From Halodurantibacterium daqingensis (lineage in GTDB: Bacteria; Pseudomonadota; Alphaproteobacteria; Rhodobacterales; Rhodobacteraceae), in assembly GCF_042666235.1 (NCBI RefSeq), contig NZ_JBHTFQ010000001.1, positions 558,001 through 622,000 on the forward strand: a stretch of 64,000 bases of DNA. The letters are read 5' to 3'. The number at the start of each line of letters is the position of its first letter. Within the stretch, counting starts at the first letter, position 1. The translations under genes were made by a program, and so were the position numbers. Shown here piece after piece: positions 42,519 to 51,393 of this stretch. The notes under the pieces are model-generated. The model did no database searches. It saw only the letters and a list, made by a program, of their open reading frames with translations, and was not told the origin of the DNA.

Positions 42519-43748
42519 TCAAGCGAGATATTTGCTGAAAACCAGCGTGGCGTTGGTGCCGCCAAACCCGAAGCTGTTCGAGAGAACCGAATCGAGTTCG
42601 ACATTCTCGCGCAGCGTTGTCACGATCTCGTCCTCCCGCAGGGCCGGATCAAGCTCGGTCACATTGGCGGAAGCGGCGATGAAGCCACCCTGAAGCATCA
42701 GAAGCGAATAGATCGCCTCGTGCACCCCGGTGGCGCCAAGGCTGTGGCCGGTCAGCGACTTGGTCGAGGCGATCGGCGGCGTGGTGCCTTCGCCGAAGAC
42801 ACGCCGCACCGCCTGCACCTCGGTCACGTCGCCAGCAGGGGTCGAGGTGCCATGCGCGTTGATATAATCGATGCGCCGTCCCTCGGGCAGCGTGGCGACG
42901 GCCAGCCGCATCGACCGCTCGCCGCCTTCGCCCGAGGGGGCCACCATGTCATGGCCATCCGACGTCGCGCCATAGCCCGTCACCTCGGCATAGATCCGTG
43001 CGCCGCGGGCCTTGGCATGTTCGAGTTCTTCCAGAACCAGCACACCGCCGCCGCCGGCGATGACAAATCCGTCGCGCGTGGCATCAAACGGGCGGCTCGC
43101 GGTTGCGGGGCTGTCGTTGTATTTCGACGACATTGCGCCCATCGCGTCGAAGAGGCACGAAAGCGTCCAGTCGAGCTCTTCCCCGCCGCCGGCAAAGACG
43201 ACATCCTGCTTGCCCAGCTGGATCTGTTCCACCGCATTGCCGATGCAATGCGCGCTGGTCGAGCAGGCCGAGGTGATCGAATAGTTCACGCCCTTGATCC
43301 TGAACGGCGTGGCCAGCGTGGCCGAGTTCGTCGAGGACATGCAGCGCGTGACCATGAACGGACCCATCCGCTTCGGGCTGCCCTTCTCGATCACGGTCTG
43401 ATGGGCCTGGAAGAAGTTCGAGGTGGACGGCCCTCCTGACCCCATGATCAGCCCGGTGCGTTCGTTCGAAACGTCCTTTTCCTCGAGCCCGCTGTCGGCA
43501 ATCGCCTGTTCCATCGCGAGGAAGTTGTAGGCGGCACCAGGCCCCATGAAGCGCAGGTTGCGCTTGTCGATGTGATCCTCGAGCACGATCTGCGGCATGC
43601 CGTGGATCTGGCTGCGGAAGCCGTGCTCGGCATATTCCGGGGCAAAGACGATACCCGACCGGCCTGTGCGCAGGCTCGCCTCGACTTCGGATACGTTGTT
43701 TCCGATGGGCGATATGATGCCCATTCCGGTGACGACGACACGGCGCAT
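42519..43748 (-). CDS. fabB: Beta-ketoacyl-ACP synthase I
   Basis: A 409-residue condensing enzyme of FabB type, which elongates unsaturated acyl chains. The catalytic triad is visible: Cys in SACSTSAHCIG (about 163), His in INAHGTSTPAGD (about 300) and His in STKSLTGHSLGATG (about 335). GAGGAGG precedes the ATG at 43748 by about seven bases, which defines the start against a much longer spurious frame. Pairing with fabA marks the anaerobic unsaturated-fatty-acid route. Confidence 0.96.
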   Translation of the reverse strand: MRRVVVTGMGIISPIGNNVSEVEASLRTGRSGIVFAPEYAEHGFRSQIHGMPQIVLEDHIDKRNLRFMGPGAAYNFLAMEQAIADSGLEEKDVSNERTGLIMGSGGPSTSNFFQAHQTVIEKGSPKRMGPFMVTRCMSSTNSATLATPFRIKGVNYSITSACSTSAHCIGNAVEQIQLGKQDVVFAGGGEELDWTLSCLFDAMGAMSSKYNDSPATASRPFDATRDGFVIAGGGGVLVLEELEHAKARGARIYAEVTGYGATSDGHDMVAPSGEGGERSMRLAVATLPEGRRIDYINAHGTSTPAGDVTEVQAVRRVFGEGTTPPIASTKSLTGHSLGATGVHEAIYSLLMLQGGFIAASANVTELDPALREDEIVTTLRENVELDSVLSNSFGFGGTNATLVFSKYLA

Positions 43749-43795
43749 GTCTGTCCTCCTCATTCTTGCCCCAGGATCCGGCCCCCAGGGGCGCG

Positions 43796-44302
43796 TCAAT
43801 CGGTGAAAAGGCCGACTTTCATGTCGGTCGTGGTATAGATTTCCTTGCCATCGGCGAACATCCGGCCATTCGCAAGGCCCAGCTTGAGCTTGCGGTCGAT
43901 GACGCGGGTGAAATCGACGTGATAGGTGATCAGGCGGGTTGCGGGCGTCACCATGTCGGTGAACTTGACCTCGCCCACGCCCAGGGCGCGGCCACGGCCC
44001 GGCATGCCGCGCCAGCCCAGGTTGAATCCCGTCAGCTGCCACAAAGCATCCAGCCCAAGGCAACCCGGCATCACCGGATCGCCGGGAAAATGGCAGGCAA
44101 AGAACCAGAGGTCCGGCGTGATGTCGAACTCGGCCACGACATGGCCCTTGCCATGAATCCCGCCGTCGGCAGAGATCTCGGTCACCCGGTCCATCATCAG
44201 CATCGGCGGCTCGGGAAGCTGGGCATTTCCTGGCCCGAACAGCTCCCCCCTTGCGCATTTCAGCAGGGCGGCCTTGTCAAAGCTTGTCGGATAATCGGGC
44301 AT
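43796..44302 (-). CDS. fabA: 3-hydroxydecanoyl-ACP dehydratase/isomerase
   Basis: A 168-residue bifunctional FabA, the branch-point enzyme for unsaturated fatty acids. The active-site motif HFPGDPVMPGCLGLDALWQL has the catalytic His (about 70) and Asp (about 84). The protein also shows MLMMDRVTEI and GVGEVKFTDMV. Full length. First gene of fabA-fabB-fabI, divergent from irr with a gap of 174 bases to the chosen irr start. Confidence 0.97.
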   Translation of the reverse strand: MPDYPTSFDKAALLKCARGELFGPGNAQLPEPPMLMMDRVTEISADGGIHGKGHVVAEFDITPDLWFFACHFPGDPVMPGCLGLDALWQLTGFNLGWRGMPGRGRALGVGEVKFTDMVTPATRLITYHVDFTRVIDRKLKLGLANGRMFADGKEIYTTTDMKVGLFTD

Positions 44303-44418
44303 TCAGCCGGGTTCCTTTGGTCGCAACATTCAGAAGTTCTCTCCCTCTATCACCCGCATCCGAGCAGTGGCAAGGGTGCGTCCGCGAGGGCCCGGGTGCG
44401 CCGGACACCTGTTTTCGT

Positions 44419-44448
44419 TTGAAAAGGCATCGGCGCGGCCTTTATATA
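44419..44448 (+). promoter_or_regulatory. Probable promoter of irr
   Basis: TTGAAA and TATATA are 18 bases apart, the best sigma-70-like match in the fabA-irr gap. Transcription would begin near 44455, which would make an ATG at 44456 leaderless and gives the ATG at 44477 a short leader with AGGAAAG. Confidence 0.5.
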
Positions 44449-44476
44449 ACGTGGTATGAACAGGAAAGTTGCACAG

Positions 44477-44923
44477 ATGGCATTGCAAGCTACCCATTCG
44501 GACGCCACGCATGACGATGCCGCCGAACGCGGCAGCCGCTGGCTTGCCCAGGCCGGGCTGCGCCCGACGCGGCAGCGTGTCTCGCTGGCCGCGCTGCTGG
44601 TGGGCGACGGCCATGACCGCCACGTGACCGCCGAGAGCCTTTATGCTGCGGCGCGGGACGGGGGCGAACAGGTTTCGCTGGCAACCGTCTACAATACGCT
44701 GCGCGCCTTCTGCGAGGCGGGACTGATGCAGGAGGTAACGGTGGACGGATCGAAAAGCTATTTCGACACGCGCATGGACGATCATCCGCACTTCTTCTGG
44801 GAAGATACCTCCGAACTGACCGATGCCCCGGCGGAAGAACTCGAGATCACGCGTCTGCCAAAGGCCCCGGAAGGCGCCGAGATCGCGCGCGTCGATGTGG
44901 TGATACGACTGCGCCGCCGCTGA
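44477..44923 (+). CDS. irr: Irr-type Fur family regulator
   Basis: A 148-residue Fur superfamily protein. The winged helix shows LAQAGLRPTRQRVSLAALLV, HVTAESLYAAARDGGEQVSL and ATVYNTLRAFCEAGLMQEV; the dimer domain begins SYFDTRMDDHPHFFWEDTSEL. It lacks the C-x2-C zinc pairs of true Fur and has the HPHFF region of Irr, the haem-responsive iron regulator of alphaproteobacteria that acts when iron is scarce. The ATG at 44477 has AGGAAAG eight bases upstream; 44456 is an alternative. Divergent from fabA, an arrangement common in the order. Confidence 0.88.
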   Translation: MALQATHSDATHDDAAERGSRWLAQAGLRPTRQRVSLAALLVGDGHDRHVTAESLYAAARDGGEQVSLATVYNTLRAFCEAGLMQEVTVDGSKSYFDTRMDDHPHFFWEDTSELTDAPAEELEITRLPKAPEGAEIARVDVVIRLRRR

Positions 44924-44950
44924 CGGGGCCGCCCAGGCCGGCGGGTCACT

Positions 44951-45820
44951 TCAGAACCATTGTCCCGGCTCCATCAGGCCTAGGTCCATCAGCTGTTGCG
45001 AATGCCAGTCGAAGCGCACGGACTTGTACCACCGGAAGTCGCGGATCGCAGCGGCTGATCCGGGATTGGTGCGCAGTGCCTTCGCTGCCCGGAACGAGGC
45101 GATTGCCGCTGTCATGTTGTTGTGCCAGGGGCAGGCGTAGGTGTTGTATTCCTCGATGTTGAAGGTGTGATCCTCGCGCAGCTCCAGCCCTTTCTGCGCC
45201 CGGAAGATCGCGATGCGGTCAATCTTGCGGCGGGCAGGGTTCACATGTTCTTCGAACCGCCAGCGCAGCCCGCCAAAGAAGTCGAGCTGCCGTTCCTTCG
45301 GATGGTTGTGGTTGTCAGGGTCCGTCCGCGCCAGCGCGAAATAGCCTGACCGATCCATCAGCGCGCCGTCACGATCCACCGCGTTGGGAAAACGCTCCAG
45401 ATCGCCGGCGTAAAGATCAACCACATAGGCAAGCACCGCATCGCGCCGTTCCTCGGCATGGAAGGTGACGAACTCGCGGATGCTGCGCGTCTCGCAGAAG
45501 GGAAAGAACAGGTATTCCGCGTTGAAGCAGTAGTACATCCAGACGCCCGGTGCAGCTTCGCTGATCCGGTTGACGGCCTGGGGAACGGCGCCCTCCTGAT
45601 GCACATCATGACGGATTTCATGCAGGCAGGGGGCAAGTTCGGGCAGGTCCGGAAGCGGGAAGGGGCTGAGGACAGCCAGCGTGGGAAAACCAAGGGTCCG
45701 ATGGTGCCGAAGGGTCGATTCCACCTCGGTCATGTCCTCGATGAAAATGATCGCGACCGGCCCCTTGGCCAGCGAAGCCTTGCCGCGGGTCAGGAAATCG
45801 GACAGATTATTGTAAATCAT
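44951..45820 (-). CDS. Glycosyltransferase family 2-like protein (Glyco_tranf_2_4 type)
   Basis: A 289-residue soluble protein resembling the glycosyltransferase-like family with EERRDAVLAYVVDLYAGDLERF, RQLDFFGGLRWRFEEHV and YNTYACPWHNNMTAAIASFR. Those blocks are strongly conserved in proteobacterial homologues, while the donor-binding D-x-D of ordinary GT2 enzymes is not obvious here, so the reaction is unknown. The ATG at 45820 starts the conserved MIYNNLSDFL. The gene converges with irr with only 27 bases between the two stops and is divergent from miaB. Confidence 0.62.
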   Translation of the reverse strand: MIYNNLSDFLTRGKASLAKGPVAIIFIEDMTEVESTLRHHRTLGFPTLAVLSPFPLPDLPELAPCLHEIRHDVHQEGAVPQAVNRISEAAPGVWMYYCFNAEYLFFPFCETRSIREFVTFHAEERRDAVLAYVVDLYAGDLERFPNAVDRDGALMDRSGYFALARTDPDNHNHPKERQLDFFGGLRWRFEEHVNPARRKIDRIAIFRAQKGLELREDHTFNIEEYNTYACPWHNNMTAAIASFRAAKALRTNPGSAAAIRDFRWYKSVRFDWHSQQLMDLGLMEPGQWF

Positions 45821-45969
45821 ACAAGCTCGCTTCGAATGTCTGCCGCCAACTTTGCGCAGCGCCTGCCGCATTGCAAGCGTTGCGAGTGCTTCGGCTTTTC
45901 TGTAGACGAGCGGCGCTGAGACTGAACGCGCAAGGCCCGGCGATCCTGCCGGGCGCGCATGGAGGGATC

Positions 45970-47298
45970 ATGGCCGAGCCGAAGAAACTCTTCATCAAGA
46001 CCTACGGGTGCCAGATGAACGTCTATGACAGCGAGCGCATGGCCGAAGCCCTGGGCACGCAGGGCTATGTCATGACCGACACCGCCGAAGCGGCGGACAT
46101 GATCCTGCTCAATACCTGTCATATTCGCGAAAAGGCGTCGGAAAAAGTCTATTCTGAACTGGGCAGGCTCAAGCCGCTCAAGGATCTGAACCCTGATCTC
46201 AAGATCGGCATCGCCGGCTGTGTCGCGCAGGCCGAGGGCGAGGAGATCATGCGCCGCGCCCCGGTGGTGGATCTGGTCGTGGGCCCGCAAAGCTATCACC
46301 GGCTGCCGGCGATGGAGGCGCAGGTGCGCGCCGGGCAGAAGGCGCTGGATACGGAGTTTCCGGCCGAGGACAAGTTCGAGCACCTTCCCCGGCGCCCCTT
46401 GCCGAACCGCGCGCCGACGGCCTTCCTGACGGTTCAGGAAGGATGCGACAAGTTCTGCGCCTTCTGCGTGGTGCCCTACACACGCGGGGCCGAAGTCTCG
46501 CGCCCGGTCGATCGTATCCTGTCCGAGGCACGCGACCTGGCGGAACGCGGCGTGCGCGAGATCACGCTGCTGGGGCAGAACGTCAACGCCTATCACGGCG
46601 CGGCGCAGGACGGGGCCTGGACGCTTGCGCGGCTGATCCGGGACCTTGCGCGCATCGATGGGCTGGCGCGGATCCGCTTCACGACCTCGCATCCCAACGA
46701 CATGGACGATGACCTGATCGCCGCACATGGGGATTGCGACAAGCTGATGCCCTATCTGCACCTTCCGGTGCAATCCGGGTCGGACCGGATCCTGAAGGCA
46801 ATGAACCGCAAGCATACCGCGGCCGATTATCTGCGTCTGATCGACCGGCTGCGCGCGGCCCGCCCCGATATCCTGCTGTCGGGGGATTTCATCGTCGGGT
46901 TTCCGGGCGAAACGGATGCGGATTTCGAGGCGACGCTCGATCTGGTGCGGGCCGTGGGCTATGGACAGGCCTATTCGTTCAAGTATTCGGCCCGCCCGGG
47001 CACGCCTGCCGCGGAACGACCGGGCGTTGCCCCCGATGTGGCCGATGCGCGGCTGCAACAGCTTCAGGCCCTGCTGACCGAACAGCAGCGTGCGACGCAG
47101 GCAGGAATGGTGGGGCGCGAGGTGAAGGTGCTGTTCGAAAAGCCGGGTCGCATGGCCGGGCAGATGGTCGGCAAATCCGAATACCTGCACGCGGTTCACG
47201 TGACCAGCGATGCGGTGGCGATTGGCGATATCGCGCGGGTGCGCATTCTCGCCTCGGGTCCCAACTCGCTTGCGGGCGAGGTTCTTGGCCTGGTCTGA
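45970..47298 (+). CDS. miaB: tRNA-2-methylthio-N6-dimethylallyladenosine synthase MiaB
   Basis: A 442-residue radical-SAM methylthiotransferase that adds the methylthio group to i6A37 of tRNAs reading UNN codons. UPF0004 cysteines lie in KTYGCQMNVYDSERM, NTCHIREKASEK and AGCVAQAEGE; the radical-SAM triad is EGCDKFCAFCVVPYTRG; a TRAM domain ends the protein. The YGCQMN and CHIREKA motifs separate it from RimO. GGAGG lies four to five bases before the ATG at 45970. It is followed by phoH-ybeY-corC-lnt, the usual order in this class. Confidence 0.97.
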   Translation: MAEPKKLFIKTYGCQMNVYDSERMAEALGTQGYVMTDTAEAADMILLNTCHIREKASEKVYSELGRLKPLKDLNPDLKIGIAGCVAQAEGEEIMRRAPVVDLVVGPQSYHRLPAMEAQVRAGQKALDTEFPAEDKFEHLPRRPLPNRAPTAFLTVQEGCDKFCAFCVVPYTRGAEVSRPVDRILSEARDLAERGVREITLLGQNVNAYHGAAQDGAWTLARLIRDLARIDGLARIRFTTSHPNDMDDDLIAAHGDCDKLMPYLHLPVQSGSDRILKAMNRKHTAADYLRLIDRLRAARPDILLSGDFIVGFPGETDADFEATLDLVRAVGYGQAYSFKYSARPGTPAAERPGVAPDVADARLQQLQALLTEQQRATQAGMVGREVKVLFEKPGRMAGQMVGKSEYLHAVHVTSDAVAIGDIARVRILASGPNSLAGEVLGLV

Positions 47299-47416
47299 GG
47301 CCCTCTGTGGCATTGATGTGCGGCTTGCGGCAAAGTTCGGCCGTCGTGCAGTCTTTTCTTGCCTTGGGGGCGCAGCGGTACCACCTTTGAATCAGGCATC
47401 TTGAAAGGAGTCTTTC

Positions 47417-48433
47417 TTGGGCATCAGCGCGCTGCCACCCCCGCCCCGACCAGAAGACGCGACGGAAACGCTTCTGGAATTCGCAGACAACCGTTTGTTG
47501 ATCGATCTGTGCGGCGAATATGACCGCAACCTTGCGATGATCGAGCAGAAAACCGGGGTCAACATCCATCGGCGCGGCAACCGGCTTGCGGTGATGGGCG
47601 ATCACGGGGCGCGGATGCAGGCCTCCATGGTGCTCGAGGCGCTGTATGCCCGACTGGAAGAGGGCAGGCCCTTCGAACCCGCCGATATCGACGCCATCCT
47701 GCGCATGGGAACGGTTCCGGCGCCGCTTTCCGGCGGCGAACAGCTTGAGATGTTCAATGCCGGCAAGTTCGAGCTGCGCACCCGCAAGAAGGTGATCGAG
47801 CCGCGCACCGAGGCACAGAAGGCCTATGTGCAGGAGCTTTTCACCAACGAGATGGCCTTTGGCATCGGCCCGGCCGGCACCGGCAAGACCTATCTTGCGG
47901 TCGCGGTTGGGGTGACCATGTTCCTCGGCGGTCATGTTGACCGGATGATCCTGTCGCGTCCGGCGGTCGAGGCCGGAGAGCGGCTTGGCTTTCTGCCCGG
48001 CGACATGAAGGAAAAGGTCGATCCCTACATGCAGCCGCTCTACGACGCGCTGAACGACTTCCTGCCCTCGAAACAGGTTCAGAAGCTGTTCGAGGAAAAG
48101 CGGATCGAGATCGCGCCGCTGGCCTTCATGCGCGGGCGCACCCTGTCCAATGCGTTCGTGGTTCTGGACGAGGCGCAGAACGCCACTTCGATGCAGATGA
48201 AGATGTTCCTGACGCGGTTGGGCGAAGGGTCGCGCATGGTCATCACCGGCGATCGCACCCAGGTCGATCTGCCGCGCGGGGTCGCATCGGGGCTGGCCGA
48301 GGCCGAACGCATCCTGAAAGGGGTCAAGGGCGTGTCCTTCAACTACTTCACCGCGCGCGATGTGGTGCGCCACCCCCTTGTCGCCCGGATCATCGAGGCC
48401 TATGAGCGCGAGGATGAGCTTTCAACTGGTTGA
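47417..48433 (+). CDS. phoH: PhoH family ATPase
   Basis: A 338-residue protein: N-terminal KH-like part (FADNRLLIDLCGEYDRNL, GVNIHRRGNRLAVMG), then the PhoH P-loop domain with Walker A GIGPAGTGKTYLAVA, LSRPAVEAGERLGFLPGD and Walker B AFVVLDEAQNAT. PhoH (YbeZ) works with YbeY in RNA and ribosome metabolism, and the next gene is ybeY. The start is a TTG at 47417 with AAAGGAG six bases upstream. Confidence 0.95.
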   Translation: MGISALPPPPRPEDATETLLEFADNRLLIDLCGEYDRNLAMIEQKTGVNIHRRGNRLAVMGDHGARMQASMVLEALYARLEEGRPFEPADIDAILRMGTVPAPLSGGEQLEMFNAGKFELRTRKKVIEPRTEAQKAYVQELFTNEMAFGIGPAGTGKTYLAVAVGVTMFLGGHVDRMILSRPAVEAGERLGFLPGDMKEKVDPYMQPLYDALNDFLPSKQVQKLFEEKRIEIAPLAFMRGRTLSNAFVVLDEAQNATSMQMKMFLTRLGEGSRMVITGDRTQVDLPRGVASGLAEAERILKGVKGVSFNYFTARDVVRHPLVARIIEAYEREDELSTG

Positions 48434-48968
48434 CACGGTGATCGAGGACCCGCGATGGGACCGGGCAGGGCTTGAGACGCTGGCCGAACGCGCGGGACGT
48501 GCGGCTCTCGCAGGGTTGGGTCTTGATCCCGCCGGGTTCGAGATCAGCCTGCTGGGCTGCGATGATGACCGGATCGCCGCGCTCAACGCCGACTTTCGCG
48601 GCAAGCCGCAGCCGACCAATGTCCTCTCCTGGCCGGCCGAGGATCGTGCGGCCGCCGAAGGGGAAATGCCTGATCTGCCGCAGGGTGATCCGAGCATGCC
48701 CCAGGAACTGGGCGATGTCGCCATCGCCTATGACACCTGCCAGCGCGAGGCGCAGGAACAGGGGAAGGCCTTCGACGCCCATGTGACCCATCTGCTTGTG
48801 CATGGTATGCTGCATCTGTTGGGTTTCGATCACATCCGCGACAGCGATGCCGTGGTGATGGAGGCGCTTGAGGTCCGGATACTTGCAGGATTGGGCCTGA
48901 GTGACCCATATGGGGATGCGGGCGACATGCCCGACAAGTTGGAAAGGAACGATGGGCGAATCTGCTGA
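48414..48968 (+). CDS. ybeY: Endoribonuclease YbeY (16S rRNA maturation)
   Basis: A 184-residue zinc endonuclease for 16S rRNA 3' processing and ribosome quality control. The zinc motif is THLLVHGMLHLLGFDHIRD (H-x3-H-x5-H) near residue 125; LNADFRGKPQPTNVLSWPA precedes it, as in all YbeY. Two in-frame ATGs (48402, 48414) inside the end of phoH are possible; the second begins the conserved part. Overlaps phoH by 20 bases and corC by 17. Confidence 0.95.
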   Translation: MSFQLVDTVIEDPRWDRAGLETLAERAGRAALAGLGLDPAGFEISLLGCDDDRIAALNADFRGKPQPTNVLSWPAEDRAAAEGEMPDLPQGDPSMPQELGDVAIAYDTCQREAQEQGKAFDAHVTHLLVHGMLHLLGFDHIRDSDAVVMEALEVRILAGLGLSDPYGDAGDMPDKLERNDGRIC

Positions 48969-49836
48969 CGGGTCTAGGGCAGCGCAAGGCGCGCTGGATC
49001 ATGAGGAACATGGCGCAGAGAACGGGCGGGGCTTTTTCGGTCGCCTGCTGGGTGCGCTTGCCCCACCGGATGGGGACGAGGCGGATGAGCCGCCGTCTGT
49101 GCGGGCCGGAGGCGTGGCCTTGCCCGGATTGAACAACCTTGCCGGGCTTCGGGTCGAGGATATTTCCGTTCCCAAGGTCGAGATCACGGCCGTCCCCGAA
49201 GACATCACCCGGGACAAGCTGGTCGAGGTGTTTCGCGAAAGCGGTTTTTCCCGGCTTCCGGTCTATCGCGATACGCTGGATCACCCGCTGGGGCTGGTGT
49301 TGCTCAAGGATTTCGCGCTTCAGCACGGATTCAACGGCAGTGGTGGCCGGTTCACACTGCGGCGGCTGTTGCGGCCGGTCCTGTTCGTGCCGCCCTCGAT
49401 GCCGCTTGCCGTGCTGCTGCAGAAGATGCAGAGCGAACGCACCCACATGGCGCTGGTCATCGACGAATATGGCGGGGTCGATGGCCTGGTCACGATCGAG
49501 GATGTGATCGAACAGGTGATCGGCGATATCGACGACGAACACGACACCGCCGAGGGCGGCCTGTGGGTGCTGGAAAAGCCTGGTGTCTATATCGCGCAGT
49601 CCCGGGCGCCGCTTGACGAATTCGAGCATGAGATCGGATTGAGCCTTGTCGCGGGCGGTGACGAGGATGAAGTCGATACGCTGGGCGGGCTGGTCTTTGT
49701 CCTGTCGGGCCGCGTGCCCGCGCGTGGCGAGGTTATCCGTCACGAAAGCGGTGTCGAGTTCGAGGTGATCGATGCCGATCCGCGCCGGATCAAGCGCCTT
49801 CGTGTGCGCCTTCCCGAAGCGGTTGCGGCGCGCTGA
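48952..49836 (+). CDS. CorC/HlyC family CBS-domain protein
   Basis: A 294-residue soluble CorC-type protein. After an acidic, low-complexity N terminus come DISVPKVEITAVPEDI (first CBS), GFSRLPVYRDTLDHPLGLVLLKD, the second CBS with THMALVIDEYGGVDGLVTIEDVIE and a C-terminal CorC_HlyC domain (DEFEHEIGLSL, TLGGLVFVLSGRVPARGE). Relatives act in magnesium and cobalt efflux; no membrane domain is present. GGAAAGGA precedes the ATG. The position between ybeY and lnt is conserved across proteobacteria. Confidence 0.92.
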   Translation: MGESADGSRAAQGALDHEEHGAENGRGFFGRLLGALAPPDGDEADEPPSVRAGGVALPGLNNLAGLRVEDISVPKVEITAVPEDITRDKLVEVFRESGFSRLPVYRDTLDHPLGLVLLKDFALQHGFNGSGGRFTLRRLLRPVLFVPPSMPLAVLLQKMQSERTHMALVIDEYGGVDGLVTIEDVIEQVIGDIDDEHDTAEGGLWVLEKPGVYIAQSRAPLDEFEHEIGLSLVAGGDEDEVDTLGGLVFVLSGRVPARGEVIRHESGVEFEVIDADPRRIKRLRVRLPEAVAAR

Positions 49837-49838
49837 CC

Positions 49839-51305
49839 GTGCGCAAGCCCCGGACATGGCCCGGCCTTGCGCCGGCCGGACTGGCCGCTGCCTGCGGTGC
49901 GGCGCTGGCCTTGGGCCAGGCGCCCTGGGGGCTCTGGTGGTTGGCGCTGCCGGCGCTTTCGGTTCTGCTCCACAGGTTGACAGGCGGCGCGGCACGGGCC
50001 GCCTGGCTGGGTTGGGTTGCCGGCACGGCCTATTTTGCCGCCGCCATGTTCTGGATCGTGGAACCGTTCCTTGTCGATGCGGCGCGCGACGGCTGGATGG
50101 CGCCCTTCGCGCTGGTGTTCCTGTCGCTTGGCCTGGGGCTGTTCTGGGCCGGGGCGGCGGCCCTCGGGGCATGGGCGGGCGGGCCAGTGGCGCTGGCCCT
50201 TGCCTTCACGGCGGCCGATCTGCTGCGGGGCTATGCCTTGACCGGTTTCCCCTGGGCGCTGCTGGGACATGTCTGGATCGATACGCCCGTGGCGCAGCTG
50301 GCGGCCTATGTGGGGCCGGCGGGGCTCAGCTTTTTCACCCTCCTTGTGGCCGCGGCTCCCATCCGGTCGCTGCACCGCGGGCTCCCGGTCGCCGCGGTGC
50401 TTCTGGGCCTGGCCTGGGGAGGCGGTCTCTTGCGGCTCGCCGAACCCGATCCGGCGGGGCAGGGGGTGACGGTCCGCATCATTCAACCCAACGCGGCCCA
50501 GCACCTGAAATGGGATCCCGACATGGCGGCGCTGTTCTTCCAGCGCCAGCTCGAGATGTCGGCCGCGCGCGAAGGCGGTGCGCCGGATCTGGTTCTCTGG
50601 CCTGAAACGGCGGTGAATTTCCTGCTCGAAGATCAGCTGGGGCTCGACATCATTGCCGAAGCAGCGGGCGGCGTGCCGGTTGCGCTGGGCATCCAGCGGC
50701 GCGAGGGGCGGCGCTTCTACAACAGCCTGGCGGTGATCGACCCGGAGGCAAGGGTGCAGGCCCTTTATGACAAGCACCACCTTGTGCCCTTCGGCGAGTA
50801 TGTGCCCTTCGGCGACCTTCTGGATGGCTTTGGCCTGCGTGGTTTTGCCGCGCGCGAAGGGCAGGGCTATTCCGCCGGCCCCGGCCCCGCGGTTCTGGAT
50901 CTGGGGCCCTTGGGCCGGGTGCTGCCGCTGATCTGCTACGAGGCAGTCTTTCCGCAGGATCTGCGGGCGCCAGAGCGGCCGGACTGGATCCTGCAGGCCA
51001 CGAATGACGCCTGGTTCGGACGGCTGGTCGGCCCCTATCAGCACCTTGCGCAGGCGCGACTGCGCGCTGTGGAACAGGGCCTGCCGCTGATACGGGCAGC
51101 CAATACCGGTGTTTCGGGGGTGATCGACGCGAAGGGCCGGCTGCATCAGTCGCTGCCGCTGGACAGCCATGGCTTCATTGACGCCGAAGTGCCCGGGGCG
51201 CTTGCGCCAACGCCCTACGCGGTGCTGGGCGATCTGCCAATAGGGTTACTGCTGCTGGCAAGCTTCGTTGCGCTGGGCTTTACCCGGTTTCGCAACTCTG
51301 GTTGA
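49839..51305 (+). CDS. lnt: Apolipoprotein N-acyltransferase
   Basis: A 488-residue inner-membrane enzyme that adds the third acyl chain to lipoproteins. Six or more membrane helices are followed by a nitrilase-like domain with the E-K-C triad: Glu in LVLWPETAVNFLL, Lys in YDKHHLVPFGEYVPF and Cys in LPLICYEAVFP, and a last membrane helix at the C terminus. A GTG start at 49839, two bases after the corC stop, has no clear Shine-Dalgarno and probably relies on coupling. Confidence 0.95.
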   Translation: MRKPRTWPGLAPAGLAAACGAALALGQAPWGLWWLALPALSVLLHRLTGGAARAAWLGWVAGTAYFAAAMFWIVEPFLVDAARDGWMAPFALVFLSLGLGLFWAGAAALGAWAGGPVALALAFTAADLLRGYALTGFPWALLGHVWIDTPVAQLAAYVGPAGLSFFTLLVAAAPIRSLHRGLPVAAVLLGLAWGGGLLRLAEPDPAGQGVTVRIIQPNAAQHLKWDPDMAALFFQRQLEMSAAREGGAPDLVLWPETAVNFLLEDQLGLDIIAEAAGGVPVALGIQRREGRRFYNSLAVIDPEARVQALYDKHHLVPFGEYVPFGDLLDGFGLRGFAAREGQGYSAGPGPAVLDLGPLGRVLPLICYEAVFPQDLRAPERPDWILQATNDAWFGRLVGPYQHLAQARLRAVEQGLPLIRAANTGVSGVIDAKGRLHQSLPLDSHGFIDAEVPGALAPTPYAVLGDLPIGLLLLASFVALGFTRFRNSG

Positions 51306-51330
51306 CCCGCTGCTGCGGGCGGGCTAGTTG
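51302..51330 (+). promoter_or_regulatory. Possible promoter of the metK riboswitch transcript
   Basis: TTGACC is followed after 17 bases by TAGTTG. The -35 is good and the -10 weak. It would start RNA near 51337, just ahead of the riboswitch, which supports the call. Confidence 0.42.
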
Positions 51331-51340
51331 AGCGGATACC

Positions 51341-51385
51341 CGTCACAACGGCTTCCTGGCGTGGCGTGGTTTAACCCAATGGAGC
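51341..51385 (+). promoter_or_regulatory. SAM/SAH riboswitch controlling metK
   Basis: The sequence closely follows the SAM/SAH class: stem CGTCAC/GTGGCG (51341-51346 with 51361-51366), the conserved loop AACGGCTTCCTGGC, a variable linker with GTTTAACC and the 3' element AATGGAGCA. Loop bases GCTTC (51351-51355) can pair with GGAGC (51381-51385), forming the pseudoknot that hides the metK Shine-Dalgarno GGAG. Binding of S-adenosylmethionine (or its product homocysteine form) would thus shut off metK translation, a feedback loop. The class is known upstream of metK in Rhodobacterales. Confidence 0.93.
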
Positions 51386-51393
51386 ACTTCCCC

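Noticed and set aside
44332..44340. AGAAGTTCT palindrome between fabA and irr as an Irr/iron control element
   Set aside because: Half-sites resemble the rhizobial motif but the spacing and flanks do not fit, and 4-bp half-sites arise easily by chance.
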